From positions 5,146,001-5,210,000 of the forward strand of contig CP170502.1 of assembly GCA_047947185.1 (NCBI GenBank): a DNA stretch of 64,000 nt, written 5' to 3'. Under the pieces are notes generated by a model. It ran no database searches and was not told the DNA's origin. It was given only the letters and a program-made list of their open reading frames with translations. This document shows positions 24,402 to 33,145 of the stretch, one piece after another. This DNA comes from JANQJA01 sp047947185. GTDB lineage: Bacteria > Pseudomonadota > Gammaproteobacteria > Pseudomonadales > Azotimanducaceae. The position numbers were made by a program, and so were the translations under genes. How positions within the stretch are numbered: the first letter of the stretch is position 1; each line of letters starts with the position of its first letter.

Positions 24402-25871
24402 ATGGTCAGCGAAACAACCCCCGTCATCATCGGCGTCAGCCAACTGCTGCAGCGTGTGGCTGATCCGCTTTCGGGCAAGGAGCCTATCGACATGATGGTT
24501 GATGCCGTGCGCGCAGCCGCACAGGATACAACCAACCCGAATCTCCTCGCGGAGGTGGGTTCAGTCAGGGTGATTCGCGGTGTGTGGCGTTACAAGCAGC
24601 CTGCGGGTTACGTGGCTGCCAAAATTGGTGTGCCTGGCGCAGAAACCGTGGGCACGCCGTTTGGTGGCAACATGGTCCAGTCGGTAGTGAACCAGACCGC
24701 ACTGGATATCAGTGCGGGCCGACAGAACCTGGTGGTGATTACCGGTGCCGAGAATGGAAACAGCCTGGCAAAGGCGCGCAAGGCTGGGATTGAACTGCCG
24801 GTTACCGAAACCAGCGGGCCCTATACGCGGATGATTGGCGAAGACAAATCAATGGCCAGTGAACCCGAACTGGCGCGCGGGATCCGGGCGCCCATCCAGA
24901 TATACCCGATTTTTGAGAACGCGCTGCGCTACCAGGCCGGTGAAAGTATTGATGCCCACAATCGCAGGATTGCTGAACTCTGGGCAGATTTTTCCCGCGT
25001 TGCAGCAGGAAACCCGCATGCCTGGATCACCGAGGCGATGGATGCGAATACCATCATGACACCCTCTGCTACCAATCGCATGATCAGTTTTCCCTACCCC
25101 AAGCTGATGAATTCAAACAGTGCTGTGGACATGTCAGCCGCACTCATTCTCTGTTCTGTGGGGAAAGCCCGGGCGCTGGGTGTGCCCGAGGAAAAATGGA
25201 TCTACCCGCTGGCGGGTACTGATGCTCACGACCATTTTATGGTGTCTGACCGGGACAACCTGTATTCGTCGCCGGCCATCCGGATTGCGGGCAAACGCGC
25301 GCTGGCGTTGCTTGACATGTCGGTTGGCGACCTGGACATGATTGACGTCTACAGTTGTTTCCCCTCAGCGGTGCAGGTCGCGCGGGCAGAGCTTGGCCTG
25401 CCGGATACCCTGCCGCTGACCGTGACGGGTGGGCTTACATTTGGTGGCGGCCCACTTAACAACTATGTCATGCACAGCATCGCCCGGATGGTGGAGCTGT
25501 TGCGGGAAGGAACGGGGCAGCGCGGGATGATTACGGCCAACGGTGGCTACCTCACCAAACATGCCTTTGGCATTTACGGCGCGGAGCCAGGTGCAAAACC
25601 TTTTCAATACGCCAACGTCCAGCCTGAGGTGGACGAGACACCCAGCCGACACAGCCTCATTGATTTTGAGGGGGAGGTGATGATCGAATCCTACACGGTA
25701 ATGTACGGTGCCGAGGGGCCGGACCTGGCCCACGCTGCCTGCCTGAATTCGGACGGTGAACGTACCTGGGCAAATACCAATAACCCGGACGTGATGGATG
25801 CAATGACTACAGAGGAGTTCTGTGGTCGCCGGGCCTGGATTGATGGCAAGGGTCATCTGGACATTCGCTAG
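24402..25871 (+). CDS. Thiolase-superfamily protein lacking the catalytic cysteine
   Basis: A 489-residue protein of the thiolase fold, usually annotated as acetyl-CoA acetyltransferase. It shows the N-terminal VIIGVSQLLQRVADP strand, the loop ETVGTPFGGNMVQSVVNQTA and an NGGYLTKHAFGIYG C-terminal loop. The nucleophilic Cys normally sits in a C-x-S-G stretch before a helix; here the equivalent residues (about 85-90) read TPFGGN, with no Cys. The family may catalyse a different CoA chemistry or bind a partner such as an SCP-x or DUF35 protein. It is followed after 15 bases by the YdjC-type gene, so both may be one unit. Confidence 0.82.
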   Translation: MVSETTPVIIGVSQLLQRVADPLSGKEPIDMMVDAVRAAAQDTTNPNLLAEVGSVRVIRGVWRYKQPAGYVAAKIGVPGAETVGTPFGGNMVQSVVNQTALDISAGRQNLVVITGAENGNSLAKARKAGIELPVTETSGPYTRMIGEDKSMASEPELARGIRAPIQIYPIFENALRYQAGESIDAHNRRIAELWADFSRVAAGNPHAWITEAMDANTIMTPSATNRMISFPYPKLMNSNSAVDMSAALILCSVGKARALGVPEEKWIYPLAGTDAHDHFMVSDRDNLYSSPAIRIAGKRALALLDMSVGDLDMIDVYSCFPSAVQVARAELGLPDTLPLTVTGGLTFGGGPLNNYVMHSIARMVELLREGTGQRGMITANGGYLTKHAFGIYGAEPGAKPFQYANVQPEVDETPSRHSLIDFEGEVMIESYTVMYGAEGPDLAHAACLNSDGERTWANTNNPDVMDAMTTEEFCGRRAWIDGKGHLDIR

Positions 25872-25886
25872 GAGGCAGGACACAAG

Positions 25887-26774
25887 ATGAACGGTTTTCT
25901 GGCAAAAATGGACTTCAGCGCAACGGACAAGGTACTCATCACGCACATTGACGATATTGGCTTCAGCCACGCTGCCAACGTTGCCTCTTTTGAGTGCCTG
26001 GACCTGGGCGCCGCCACCTGTGGTTCCATCCTCGTGAATGCGCCCTGGTTTCCCGAGGCTGTCATGCGGGTGAAGCAAAATCCGGCTTATGACGTGGGTA
26101 TCCACCTGACCCTGACCTGTGAGTACCCAACCTATCGCTGGCCGGCACTATCTACCCGGGACCCAAAAAGTGGGCTGCTGGACGCGGAAGGTTACCTCTG
26201 GCGAACCCGGGAGGACGCCGTTCGGCATGTAACCGCAGATGCTGCGGCAGCAGAAATGCGCGCCCAGATTGAGACAGCGCTCGCTACCGGGATTGCCTTT
26301 ACGCATATCGATACCCACATGGGCAGCGTTGTGCATCCCAAATTCCTGCGAAGCTATCTGGCACTGGCGCAAGAGTATCGCCTGCCGGCGTTCCTGCCGG
26401 CCATCACCCGTGAGCGCCTGGACGGCCTGGCCCAGGTGGATAACACCGATGAGTACCTGGAAGTACTGGAGCAGATTGATGCTGATGCTGTGCCAACACT
26501 GGATGAAATCCTGATAGACACGCTGGTACCCCTTGACGACAAGGCGCGCTTCTACCGTGATCTGGTTGACAGCGTCAAGCCGGGGCTGACACACCTGCTG
26601 TTCCATCCCGCAAAGCTGGGTGAGGAGCTGCTGGCCATTGACCATGAGCGACCAAAGTCGCGTCATGCAGATTACCTGGCGTTTACGGATCCGGACATGA
26701 AGACGTACATTAAGGCAGCAGGCTGCAAGCTGATTGGGTATCGCGAGCTACAGGCCCATTTGCCTGCCGCATGA
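25887..26774 (+). CDS. ChbG/HpnK (YdjC) family carbohydrate deacetylase
   Basis: A 295-residue protein of the YdjC family, which removes acetyl groups from N-acetylated sugars. The metal site motif HIDDIGFSHAANVAS lies near residue 20, and the LHLTLTCE-like IHLTLTCEYPTYRW and FTHIDTHMGSVVHPKF segments give the other histidines. The C-terminus (DYLAFTDPDMKTYIKAAG) is typical of the family. The Shine-Dalgarno AGGAGG precedes the ATG. The real sugar substrate is not known. It is 15 bases after the thiolase-like gene, and the two may share a transcript. Confidence 0.9.
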   Translation: MNGFLAKMDFSATDKVLITHIDDIGFSHAANVASFECLDLGAATCGSILVNAPWFPEAVMRVKQNPAYDVGIHLTLTCEYPTYRWPALSTRDPKSGLLDAEGYLWRTREDAVRHVTADAAAAEMRAQIETALATGIAFTHIDTHMGSVVHPKFLRSYLALAQEYRLPAFLPAITRERLDGLAQVDNTDEYLEVLEQIDADAVPTLDEILIDTLVPLDDKARFYRDLVDSVKPGLTHLLFHPAKLGEELLAIDHERPKSRHADYLAFTDPDMKTYIKAAGCKLIGYRELQAHLPAA

Positions 26775-26792
26775 CCTGTTGCTGACTGGCGG

Positions 26793-27209
26793 CTAACAGT
26801 CGCCGTGATCGTGGGTGCAATCATCCGACCGGCACAGCAGGAAATTGCGAATGTGGCTGGCCGCGAGTATCAGGCCGCCCAACGTGGTAACAATTCGCTC
26901 ACCCGCAAAGCCAAACCAGGCGTGGCCAAAAATGGCCGTGAGCGCCAGTACGGTAAGACCAACGCCACCCATGACAATGGTGGCCGGGTCCCGGTGCTTG
27001 CGGCAGCCAATGGTTAGCGCAACCAGGCTGGTTGGCAGAATAAAAAACAGCATCAGGATATGGAAGTAAGCCTCGTCAATCAGGCTTCCCTGGATGATCG
27101 GAAATACGGTGACAAGCAGCGGCAACACCAGGCAGTGCACCATACAGGTCCCTGACAGTAAAACGGCGATACCATCAAGGCGGGCGCGCTGTGTGCTGGC
27201 TTCTTTCAT
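26793..27209 (-). CDS. MerC-family membrane protein
   Basis: A 138-residue protein with four predicted membrane helices. MerC proteins import or bind heavy metals; chromosomal homologues are often linked to zinc or copper homeostasis. Family marks are a Cys pair in the first helix (GTCMVHCLVLPLLVTV) and a hydrophilic C-terminal tail with Cys, His and Asp (CRSDDCTHDHGDC) that could bind metal. There is no merR, merA or merP nearby, so a mercury operon is not supported. It is divergent from the VOC gene. A regulator site such as a Zur box could lie in the 83-base gap, but I cannot see a convincing palindrome. Confidence 0.87.
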   Translation of the reverse strand: MKEASTQRARLDGIAVLLSGTCMVHCLVLPLLVTVFPIIQGSLIDEAYFHILMLFFILPTSLVALTIGCRKHRDPATIVMGGVGLTVLALTAIFGHAWFGFAGERIVTTLGGLILAASHIRNFLLCRSDDCTHDHGDC

Positions 27210-27292
27210 GTATTGTCTCCGAGGGCCGCAATTTATACCACAAGCCGTTACAATATGCTCCAGTTGCGTGAGCTAACCGGGGTCAATCTGCA

Positions 27293-27772
27293 ATGCAAAC
27301 AAGAATCCTCAAGCTGAACCATGCGGCCTATCGGTGTCGTGACTCGGAGGAAACCCGCGCTTTTTACGAGGATTTCCTGGGTTTGCCGCTGGTGGATGCC
27401 TTTGAAATCAATACGACCATGACCGGTCGGGCAACCGGCGTGCTCCACAGCTTTTATGCCATGGCCGATGGTGCCTGCATGGCCTTCTTCGAGGCGCCGG
27501 ATATGCCGTTTGAGTTTTCCGACCAGCACGACTTTGACCTGCACATTGCCCTGGAAGTTGACATGGCGACCCTGCACGAGATGTTTGAGCGTGGTCGGCA
27601 GGCGGGCATCGAGACGCGTGGGATTTCCGATCACGGCTTTATCCACTCCATCTATTTTCGCGACCCGAACGGCTATGTTGTTGAACTTGCAGCAAAAACT
27701 GGTATCGACAATGTAGACGGGGCAAAAGCGCGGCGTGCACTGGCAAACTGGCAGGAAGCCAAACGCGGATAG
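27293..27772 (+). CDS. VOC-superfamily (glyoxalase/dioxygenase-like) protein
   Basis: A 159-residue protein with the paired beta-alpha-beta-beta-beta modules of the VOC fold: LNHAAYRCRDSEETRAFYEDFLGLPL at the start and HGFIHSIYFRDPNGYVVELA at the end. Metal-ligand candidates are His10 in the first strand, His in the middle DLHIALEV strand and Glu in VVELAA. This is the pattern of glyoxalases and extradiol dioxygenases. The substrate is unknown. It is divergent from merC and 83 bases upstream of the DUF47 gene. Confidence 0.85.
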   Translation: MQTRILKLNHAAYRCRDSEETRAFYEDFLGLPLVDAFEINTTMTGRATGVLHSFYAMADGACMAFFEAPDMPFEFSDQHDFDLHIALEVDMATLHEMFERGRQAGIETRGISDHGFIHSIYFRDPNGYVVELAAKTGIDNVDGAKARRALANWQEAKRG

Positions 27773-27800
27773 TAACCCCATGGCAGGCCATTTCAAAGGC

Positions 27801-27828
27801 TGTTCACCGGACCAGTCTTCTCTATAAT
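27801..27828 (+). promoter_or_regulatory. Predicted sigma-70-like promoter of the DUF47-Pit operon
   Basis: A perfect -10 hexamer TATAAT lies at 27823-27828, 26 bases before the DUF47 start. A weak -35 (TGTTCA, 27801-27806) sits 16 bases upstream. No convincing Pho box is visible in the gap. Confidence 0.45.
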
Positions 27829-27854
27829 GCGATCCAAACCCGACGGATAGTTCC

Positions 27855-28535
27855 ATGCCGAATAGTCCCATTTTCCCGAAGCTGTTCGGACGTTCGCCCA
27901 TTACTCCCATCCAGGAACATATGAAGCTGGCGGCGCGAGCGGCCAGTGAACTGCTGGGCTACATGGAACTGGTAATGGCCGGGGACTGGAGTGGCGCAGC
28001 CGGTAAGGGCAAGGTTGTGATTGAACTGGAGGAACAGGCTGATGCGATCAAGCGGGAGATTCGCCGCAACCTGCCCCGGAGCCTGTTTCTTCCCGTTTCC
28101 CGCTCGGACCTGCTCGAGTTGCTGCACATGCAGGACAAGATCCCCAACCTTGCCAAGGACATTGTAGGGCTGACGCTCGGCCGCCACATGGTGGTGCCAG
28201 AGGAGGTCCAGCCCGGACTTCGGGAGTATCTGGAGTATGCCCTGGGCGCAACCAACATGGCCCTGCAGGCATTAAACGAACTCGACGAGTTGATCGAAAC
28301 CGGGTTCAGTGGTGCTGAGGTGGACATCATTGCCGGTATGGTCAAGCGCCTGGACCAGGCGGAGCACGAGACAGACCTGCAGCAGATTGAGGTCAGGAAC
28401 ATCCTGTTCCGGATTGAGAAAGACCTCAACCCGGTGGATGTCATGTTCCTGTATCGCATCATCGACTGGATTGGTGATATTGCTGACTACTCCCAAACGG
28501 TAGGCAATCGCCTGCTTTACGTGATCGCTAAATAA
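27855..28535 (+). CDS. DUF47 (PhoU-like) phosphate-transport regulator
   Basis: A 226-residue all-helical protein of the TIGR00153/DUF47 family, PhoU-like and cytoplasmic. It is recognised by the pattern IPNLAKDIVGLTLGRH, the acidic ELDELIETGFSGAEVD stretch and a C-terminal DWIGDIADYSQTVGNRL. DUF47 proteins are commonly encoded next to Pit transporters and tune their activity. The next gene, 22 bases later, is such a transporter, which supports this. A TATAAT -10 box lies upstream. Confidence 0.92.
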   Translation: MPNSPIFPKLFGRSPITPIQEHMKLAARAASELLGYMELVMAGDWSGAAGKGKVVIELEEQADAIKREIRRNLPRSLFLPVSRSDLLELLHMQDKIPNLAKDIVGLTLGRHMVVPEEVQPGLREYLEYALGATNMALQALNELDELIETGFSGAEVDIIAGMVKRLDQAEHETDLQQIEVRNILFRIEKDLNPVDVMFLYRIIDWIGDIADYSQTVGNRLLYVIAK

Positions 28536-28557
28536 GCAGAGGCTGGAACTAGCTCCT

Positions 28558-29826
28558 ATGGGTGTTATAGAAGATTACGGGTCGACATTACTGATCCTCG
28601 CCATCATTTTTGGCTTTTTTATGGCCTGGGGGGTTGGCGCAAACGATGTTGCCAATGCCATGGGGACCTCTGTCGGCTCCAAGGCCATCACCATCAAACA
28701 GGCCATTATTATTGCCATGGTGTTCGAGTTTGCCGGCGCTTATCTTGCCGGCGGTGAAGTGACCTCCACCATTCGGCGGGGAATCATTGATCCCACGGCG
28801 TTGACCGATACACCGGAGTTGCTGGTGTACGGGATGATGGCCTCGCTGCTTGCTGCGGGGCTCTGGTTGCTGATTGCCACAACCTTTGGTTGGCCGGTGT
28901 CAACAACACATACCATTGTGGGCGCAATTGTTGGTTTCGCCAGCGTGGGCATCTCGGTGGATGCCGTGCAGTGGAGCAAGGTTGGATCCATCGTTTCGAG
29001 CTGGGTCATCTCACCTGTGATGGCGGGTACCCTGTCATTTCTGCTGTACATGAGTGTCCGGCGATTTATCTTCGGGTCGGCTGACCCGTTTGTTGCCGCA
29101 AAGCGTTACGTGCCGGTGTACATTTTCCTGGTGGGTTACGTGGTCTCCATGGTGACCCTGGTAAAAGGCCTGTCCCATGTCGGGCTGGACATCTCGTTCC
29201 AGGACGCGCTGGTCTACGCCCTTGGGATTGCCCTCCTGATCAGCCTCATTGGCGTGGTGGCCCTGACCCGGATCAGGCGAGTGACCCGCTCCGAACAATC
29301 CGACCTGGTCAACGTTGAGCGCATGTTTGGCATTCTCATGATCTTTACCGCCTGTTCCATGGCATTTGCCCATGGCTCAAACGACGTGGCCAACGCCATT
29401 GGCCCTCTGGCCGCCATTAACTCGATTGTTGAAAGTGGTGGCGTGATCGCGAGCCAGTCCGCCATGCCCAACTGGATTCTGCTGCTGGGTGGCGGCGGTA
29501 TCGTGGCGGGCCTTGCTCTTTATGGCTATCGCGTTATCAGGACCATAGGCACGCATATTACGGAGTTGACCCCAAGCAGCGGTTTTGCGGCTGAACTCGC
29601 AGCGGCAACCACGGTGGTGCTGGCTTCTGGTTACAGCCTGCCGGTCTCAACCACCCACACGCTGGTGGGAGGGGTACTGGGTGTGGGGCTGGCCCGGGGC
29701 ATCTCGGCGCTTAACCTGCGTGTTGTGGGCACCATCTTTGTCTCATGGATGGTGACCCTGCCCGCCGGTGCGCTGCTTTCCATCATCTTCTTTTATATTT
29801 TCAAGGCAATATTTGGCACGGGTTAG
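28558..29826 (+). CDS. Inorganic phosphate transporter, Pit family
   Basis: A 422-residue membrane protein with about ten helices and two inverted halves. Each half carries the Pit signature: GANDVANAMGTSVGSKAI near residue 25 and GSNDVANAIGPLAAI near 275, plus GWPVSTTHTIVGAIVG and SLPVSTTHTLVGGVLG. Pit proteins take up phosphate (as metal-phosphate) driven by protons. It follows the DUF47 gene with 22 bases between, the usual pairing. The next gene, an SDR, starts 18 bases later but with its own strong ribosome site. Confidence 0.95.
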   Translation: MGVIEDYGSTLLILAIIFGFFMAWGVGANDVANAMGTSVGSKAITIKQAIIIAMVFEFAGAYLAGGEVTSTIRRGIIDPTALTDTPELLVYGMMASLLAAGLWLLIATTFGWPVSTTHTIVGAIVGFASVGISVDAVQWSKVGSIVSSWVISPVMAGTLSFLLYMSVRRFIFGSADPFVAAKRYVPVYIFLVGYVVSMVTLVKGLSHVGLDISFQDALVYALGIALLISLIGVVALTRIRRVTRSEQSDLVNVERMFGILMIFTACSMAFAHGSNDVANAIGPLAAINSIVESGGVIASQSAMPNWILLLGGGGIVAGLALYGYRVIRTIGTHITELTPSSGFAAELAAATTVVLASGYSLPVSTTHTLVGGVLGVGLARGISALNLRVVGTIFVSWMVTLPAGALLSIIFFYIFKAIFGTG

Positions 29827-29844
29827 GCCCGGGGAGGAGTTCCA

Positions 29845-30546
29845 GTGACAGCAGAACGCGGTGTTGTGGTAACAGGTGGCGCGGGAGCGCTGGGCCGTGC
29901 CGTGGTGGCTGCATTTGAGGCGCAGGGTGCCCGGGTTGCCGTGATCGACGTGAGTGACGAGGTCATGACTGCCGCCTTTGCCGAGCGCGCAGCTGCCAAC
30001 CTGTACCTGGCGGCGGATCTGACCAGTCGTGAGAGCTGTGCGCAAGCCGTGGAGACAATCGGGCAGCAGTTTGGCCGAATTGACGTGCTCTGTAACGTTG
30101 CCGGGGGTTTTTTGATGGGTGAGCCGGTGCATGCAACCAGTGACAAGACCTGGGACTTCCTGTTCGACCTTAATGCTCGCAGCGTCCTCAATATGGTGTC
30201 CGCTGTTGTGCCGGTGATGCTGGCAGGGGGTGGCGGCAAGATTGTCAATGTGGCCGCACGTGCCGGCCTGGAAGGGCAGGCCAATATGGGTGCCTATACC
30301 GCGTCCAAAGCGGCGGTGCTGCGCATCACTGAAGCCATGGCAAAAGAACTGCGTGAACAGCGTATCAACGTCAACTGCGTTATGCCGAGCCTGATTGACA
30401 CTCCTCGCAACCGGGCTGACATGCCCGATGCCGACTACAGCAAATGGGTTGCTCCGGCTGATATTGCCAGCGTCATCAGTTTTCTGGCGTCCGACGCTGC
30501 CAGAAGCGTTCATGGCGCCGCAATCCCCGTTGACGGGCTTTCCTAG
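29845..30546 (+). CDS. SDR-family oxidoreductase with Ser-to-Ala active site
   Basis: A 233-residue short-chain dehydrogenase/reductase. The start is GTG 29845, with a strong Shine-Dalgarno (GGGGAGGAG, 29831-29839). The Rossmann motif is TGGAGALGRAVV, the DVSDE acid follows, and the active Tyr-Lys lies in AYTASKAAVLR. In the usual Ser position the segment reads KIVNVAARAG, so the catalytic Ser looks replaced by Ala. Some SDR subfamilies naturally carry Ala here, so loss of activity cannot be claimed. The next gene, an enoyl-CoA hydratase, starts nine bases later after an AGGAGG ribosome site, and the two form a likely operon for CoA-ester oxidation. Confidence 0.87.
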   Translation: MTAERGVVVTGGAGALGRAVVAAFEAQGARVAVIDVSDEVMTAAFAERAAANLYLAADLTSRESCAQAVETIGQQFGRIDVLCNVAGGFLMGEPVHATSDKTWDFLFDLNARSVLNMVSAVVPVMLAGGGGKIVNVAARAGLEGQANMGAYTASKAAVLRITEAMAKELREQRINVNCVMPSLIDTPRNRADMPDADYSKWVAPADIASVISFLASDAARSVHGAAIPVDGLS

Positions 30547-30555
30547 GAGGACAGG

Positions 30556-31338
30556 ATGGAAGACTGGATTCTCTACGAGGTTGCGGACGATATTGCGACC
30601 GTCACCATCAACCGGCCGGAAAAGCGTAACGCAATGACCTACCGGATGCTGGGCGACTTTATCGAAACCATGGCCCGCGCCGGAGCAGATGACAGTGCCC
30701 GTGTGGTTATCCTGACCGGTACCGCGGGCTCCTTCTGTGCCGGCACGGATCTCGCCGACCTGGCCACGGTGCCCGGGGAAACACGGGGTTTGCGGGGTAC
30801 GTCAGAGGAAACGTCACACTGGTGGCCCATTGTTCAGTGTCCCAAGCCGGTGATCTGTGCCGTCGACGGTCCTGCCGTGGGGATGGGGGCAGAGTTTACT
30901 TCCCAGTGTGACATTCGACTGGCCTCCACGCGTGCCCGGTTTGCCTGGAATTTTGCACATCGCGGGCTTGTGCCCGACACGGGTGCCGGCAGTTGGCTGC
31001 TGCCACGACTGATTGGGGCCTCGCAGGCATTCTGGCTGCTGTATTCCGGTGAATTTATCTCGGCAAGGGAAGCGCACGAGCTCAAGTACGTGAGCGGGGT
31101 GTTTGAACCGGAAGACCTGATGGATGAGGCCTACAAGATGGCTGAAGTGATCCTGCAGGGTTCCCCCTTCTCCCATGCCAGGATCAAGCATCTGGTGTAT
31201 GAAGGGCTGGGTAACGATGTAAGCCGGCACATGCAGAATCACACGGCCGCCCTGGCCGAGTGCTTCAAATCAGAGGACCACAAGGAGGGGGTCGCGTCCT
31301 TCCTGGAGCGGCGACCACCCAACTTTACCGGCCGATAA
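30556..31338 (+). CDS. Enoyl-CoA hydratase/isomerase family protein
   Basis: A 260-residue crotonase-fold protein. The oxyanion-hole strand is VVILTGTAGSFCAGTDL, the first Glu lies in GPAVGMGAEFTSQCDIRLAS, and the next loop reads RGLVPDTGAGSWLLPRLIG, with Asp where hydratases usually have Glu. This hints at an isomerase or a changed reaction. It follows the SDR gene with nine bases between, and converges with the D-aminoacylase-type gene. Confidence 0.88.
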   Translation: MEDWILYEVADDIATVTINRPEKRNAMTYRMLGDFIETMARAGADDSARVVILTGTAGSFCAGTDLADLATVPGETRGLRGTSEETSHWWPIVQCPKPVICAVDGPAVGMGAEFTSQCDIRLASTRARFAWNFAHRGLVPDTGAGSWLLPRLIGASQAFWLLYSGEFISAREAHELKYVSGVFEPEDLMDEAYKMAEVILQGSPFSHARIKHLVYEGLGNDVSRHMQNHTAALAECFKSEDHKEGVASFLERRPPNFTGR

Positions 31339-31354
31339 TCAGCGTCTGCCTGGG

Positions 31355-33076
31355 TCAGGCCGCAGCTTCCTTAACCGCGGTGCGACCGCGCACGAGTTTG
31401 CCGGGCAGTTCGCCCGTGTGCTGGCCACGTTCAAAGGTCACCTGGCCGGACTTGATGGTGTACTCGTAACCATCGACCCGCTGGACCAGTCGCTTGCCAC
31501 CCGTGGGCAGGTCAAAAATGGCTTCCGGCCGGAACAGGCGCAGCGCGTCAAAATCGATCACGTTGACATCCGCGAGCATACCTTCCTGCAGCAGGCCCCG
31601 GTCCAGCATGTCGTAAGCCTCTGCGGTCCTGCGTGTCATTGACCTGACGATAAACTCAAGGGGCAGGGTATCACCCTTGGTGCGGTCACGGCCCCAGTGG
31701 GTCATGATAAACGTTGGCATGCCGGCATCAGCGATTACGCCACAGTGAGCACCGCCGTCAGACAACCCCATGATCACGTTGGGGTGTTGCATGAGCATGC
31801 GCTGCGCGTCCAGGTTATAAGCCTGATAGCCACCCAGGGGCTGGTAGAACAGCTCTTTACCCTCGTTATCGATGAGCAGGTCGTACATGACCTCAAGCGG
31901 GGAAAGTCCTTTTGCCTTTGCGATACCGGCAACACTGTCTTCGAAATCCGGTTCATAGTTCGGGTTCTCACCAAGCGGGAATACCCGTGCCATGAGTTCG
32001 TCGATGGGGCCGACCGTCGCAGAGCGGATGCCGCTGGTTTCTGACAGGATCTGTGACCGGATCGCCGGCTGGGCCATCATGGCGACCTTGTCAGCCAGCG
32101 ACAGGTGCGCAATTTTCTCGCGATAGGTGGGGTGACCCACAAACGCGTGGAAGTTGCTTTGCAGGCCGTGCAACACCCCGGTCGGGCGCCCAGCCATCTG
32201 GGGCAGGATTTCCATTCCTTCCTGCCGTGCGTCCTCCGCAACCCGGTAGATCTTGCCGTTGGCATAAGCCGCGGGTGAGGTGGCGATCAGCGTGACTTTC
32301 TTGCCCGTCTGGCGCGCAAACTCCTTAACCCATTGCCATTCGTCATCGTCACCCAGGTTGTCCGATACCAGCTCAAACACGCCGTGGTCCAGGCCTTTCA
32401 TGGCAAGCCCCAGCGCCAGCATTTCGTCACTGCCGGCAAAGGTGCCCGGCACATACTCGCCGTAGACGTCCTTGTGAAGCAGGGTGCGTGAGCTGGAGAA
32501 TCCCAGGGCGCCTGCGGCTATGCCCTCTCGTACCAGTTCAGCCATGGCCTCAATTTCTGCCGGCGTGGGATCCTCGTCGCTGTTACAGCGTTTTCCCATG
32601 ACATAAGCCCTGACGGGTCCATGGGGTACCTGGGTGGCAATGTCCATGGTGCGGGGCATCTGCTCCAGGGCATCCAGATACTGGGGAAAACTCTCCCACT
32701 GCCAGTTGATACCTTCAGCCAGGGCACTGCCGGGAATGTCTTCTACACCCTCCATCAGCTCAATCAGGAATTGTTCATCACCTGGCCTGACCGGGGCGAA
32801 ACCTACACCGCAGTTGCCCATGACAACCGTGGTTACGCCATGCCAGCTTGACGGGGCCATGATGGGGTCCCAGGTGGCCTGGCCGTCATAGTGCGTGTGA
32901 ATATCCACCCAGCCGGGGGTGACCAGTTTGCCGGTGGCATCAATCTCGCGCCGGCCTGGCTCCGTCACAACTCCAACCGCGGTGATACGGCCGTTGTCGA
33001 TGGCAACATCACCGGTAAACCGCTCATTGCCGGAACCGTCTATAATGGTGCCGTTCCTGATAACGATATCGTGCAT
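31355..33076 (-). CDS. D-aminoacylase-type amidohydrolase
   Basis: A 573-residue amidohydrolase from ATG 33076 (an ATG four codons earlier is possible). The metal-dependent TIM barrel shows the pattern DIHTHYDGQATWDP at about residues 60-73, GVTTVVMGNCGVGFAPVRPG, and a late SDGGAHCGVI segment. The small beta domain is split between the N-terminal DIVIRNGTIIDG and a C-terminal DVNVIDFDALRLFRP. This is the N-acyl-D-amino-acid deacylase architecture. Homologues with wide ranges of N-acyl or amide substrates are common in soil and marine gammaproteobacteria, so the real substrate is not known. It is divergent from the NUDIX gene. Confidence 0.9.
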   Translation of the reverse strand: MHDIVIRNGTIIDGSGNERFTGDVAIDNGRITAVGVVTEPGRREIDATGKLVTPGWVDIHTHYDGQATWDPIMAPSSWHGVTTVVMGNCGVGFAPVRPGDEQFLIELMEGVEDIPGSALAEGINWQWESFPQYLDALEQMPRTMDIATQVPHGPVRAYVMGKRCNSDEDPTPAEIEAMAELVREGIAAGALGFSSSRTLLHKDVYGEYVPGTFAGSDEMLALGLAMKGLDHGVFELVSDNLGDDDEWQWVKEFARQTGKKVTLIATSPAAYANGKIYRVAEDARQEGMEILPQMAGRPTGVLHGLQSNFHAFVGHPTYREKIAHLSLADKVAMMAQPAIRSQILSETSGIRSATVGPIDELMARVFPLGENPNYEPDFEDSVAGIAKAKGLSPLEVMYDLLIDNEGKELFYQPLGGYQAYNLDAQRMLMQHPNVIMGLSDGGAHCGVIADAGMPTFIMTHWGRDRTKGDTLPLEFIVRSMTRRTAEAYDMLDRGLLQEGMLADVNVIDFDALRLFRPEAIFDLPTGGKRLVQRVDGYEYTIKSGQVTFERGQHTGELPGKLVRGRTAVKEAAA

Positions 33077-33145
33077 GCTGTTTCTCACTCGGGTTAGGTG
33101 GAAGTGGCTTTCGAAATTATCTGATCAAACCCCAATTGTCCACTG

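Noticed and set aside
26793..27209. Mercury-resistance operon
   Set aside because: Only a MerC-type protein is present; there is no merR, merA, merT or merP.
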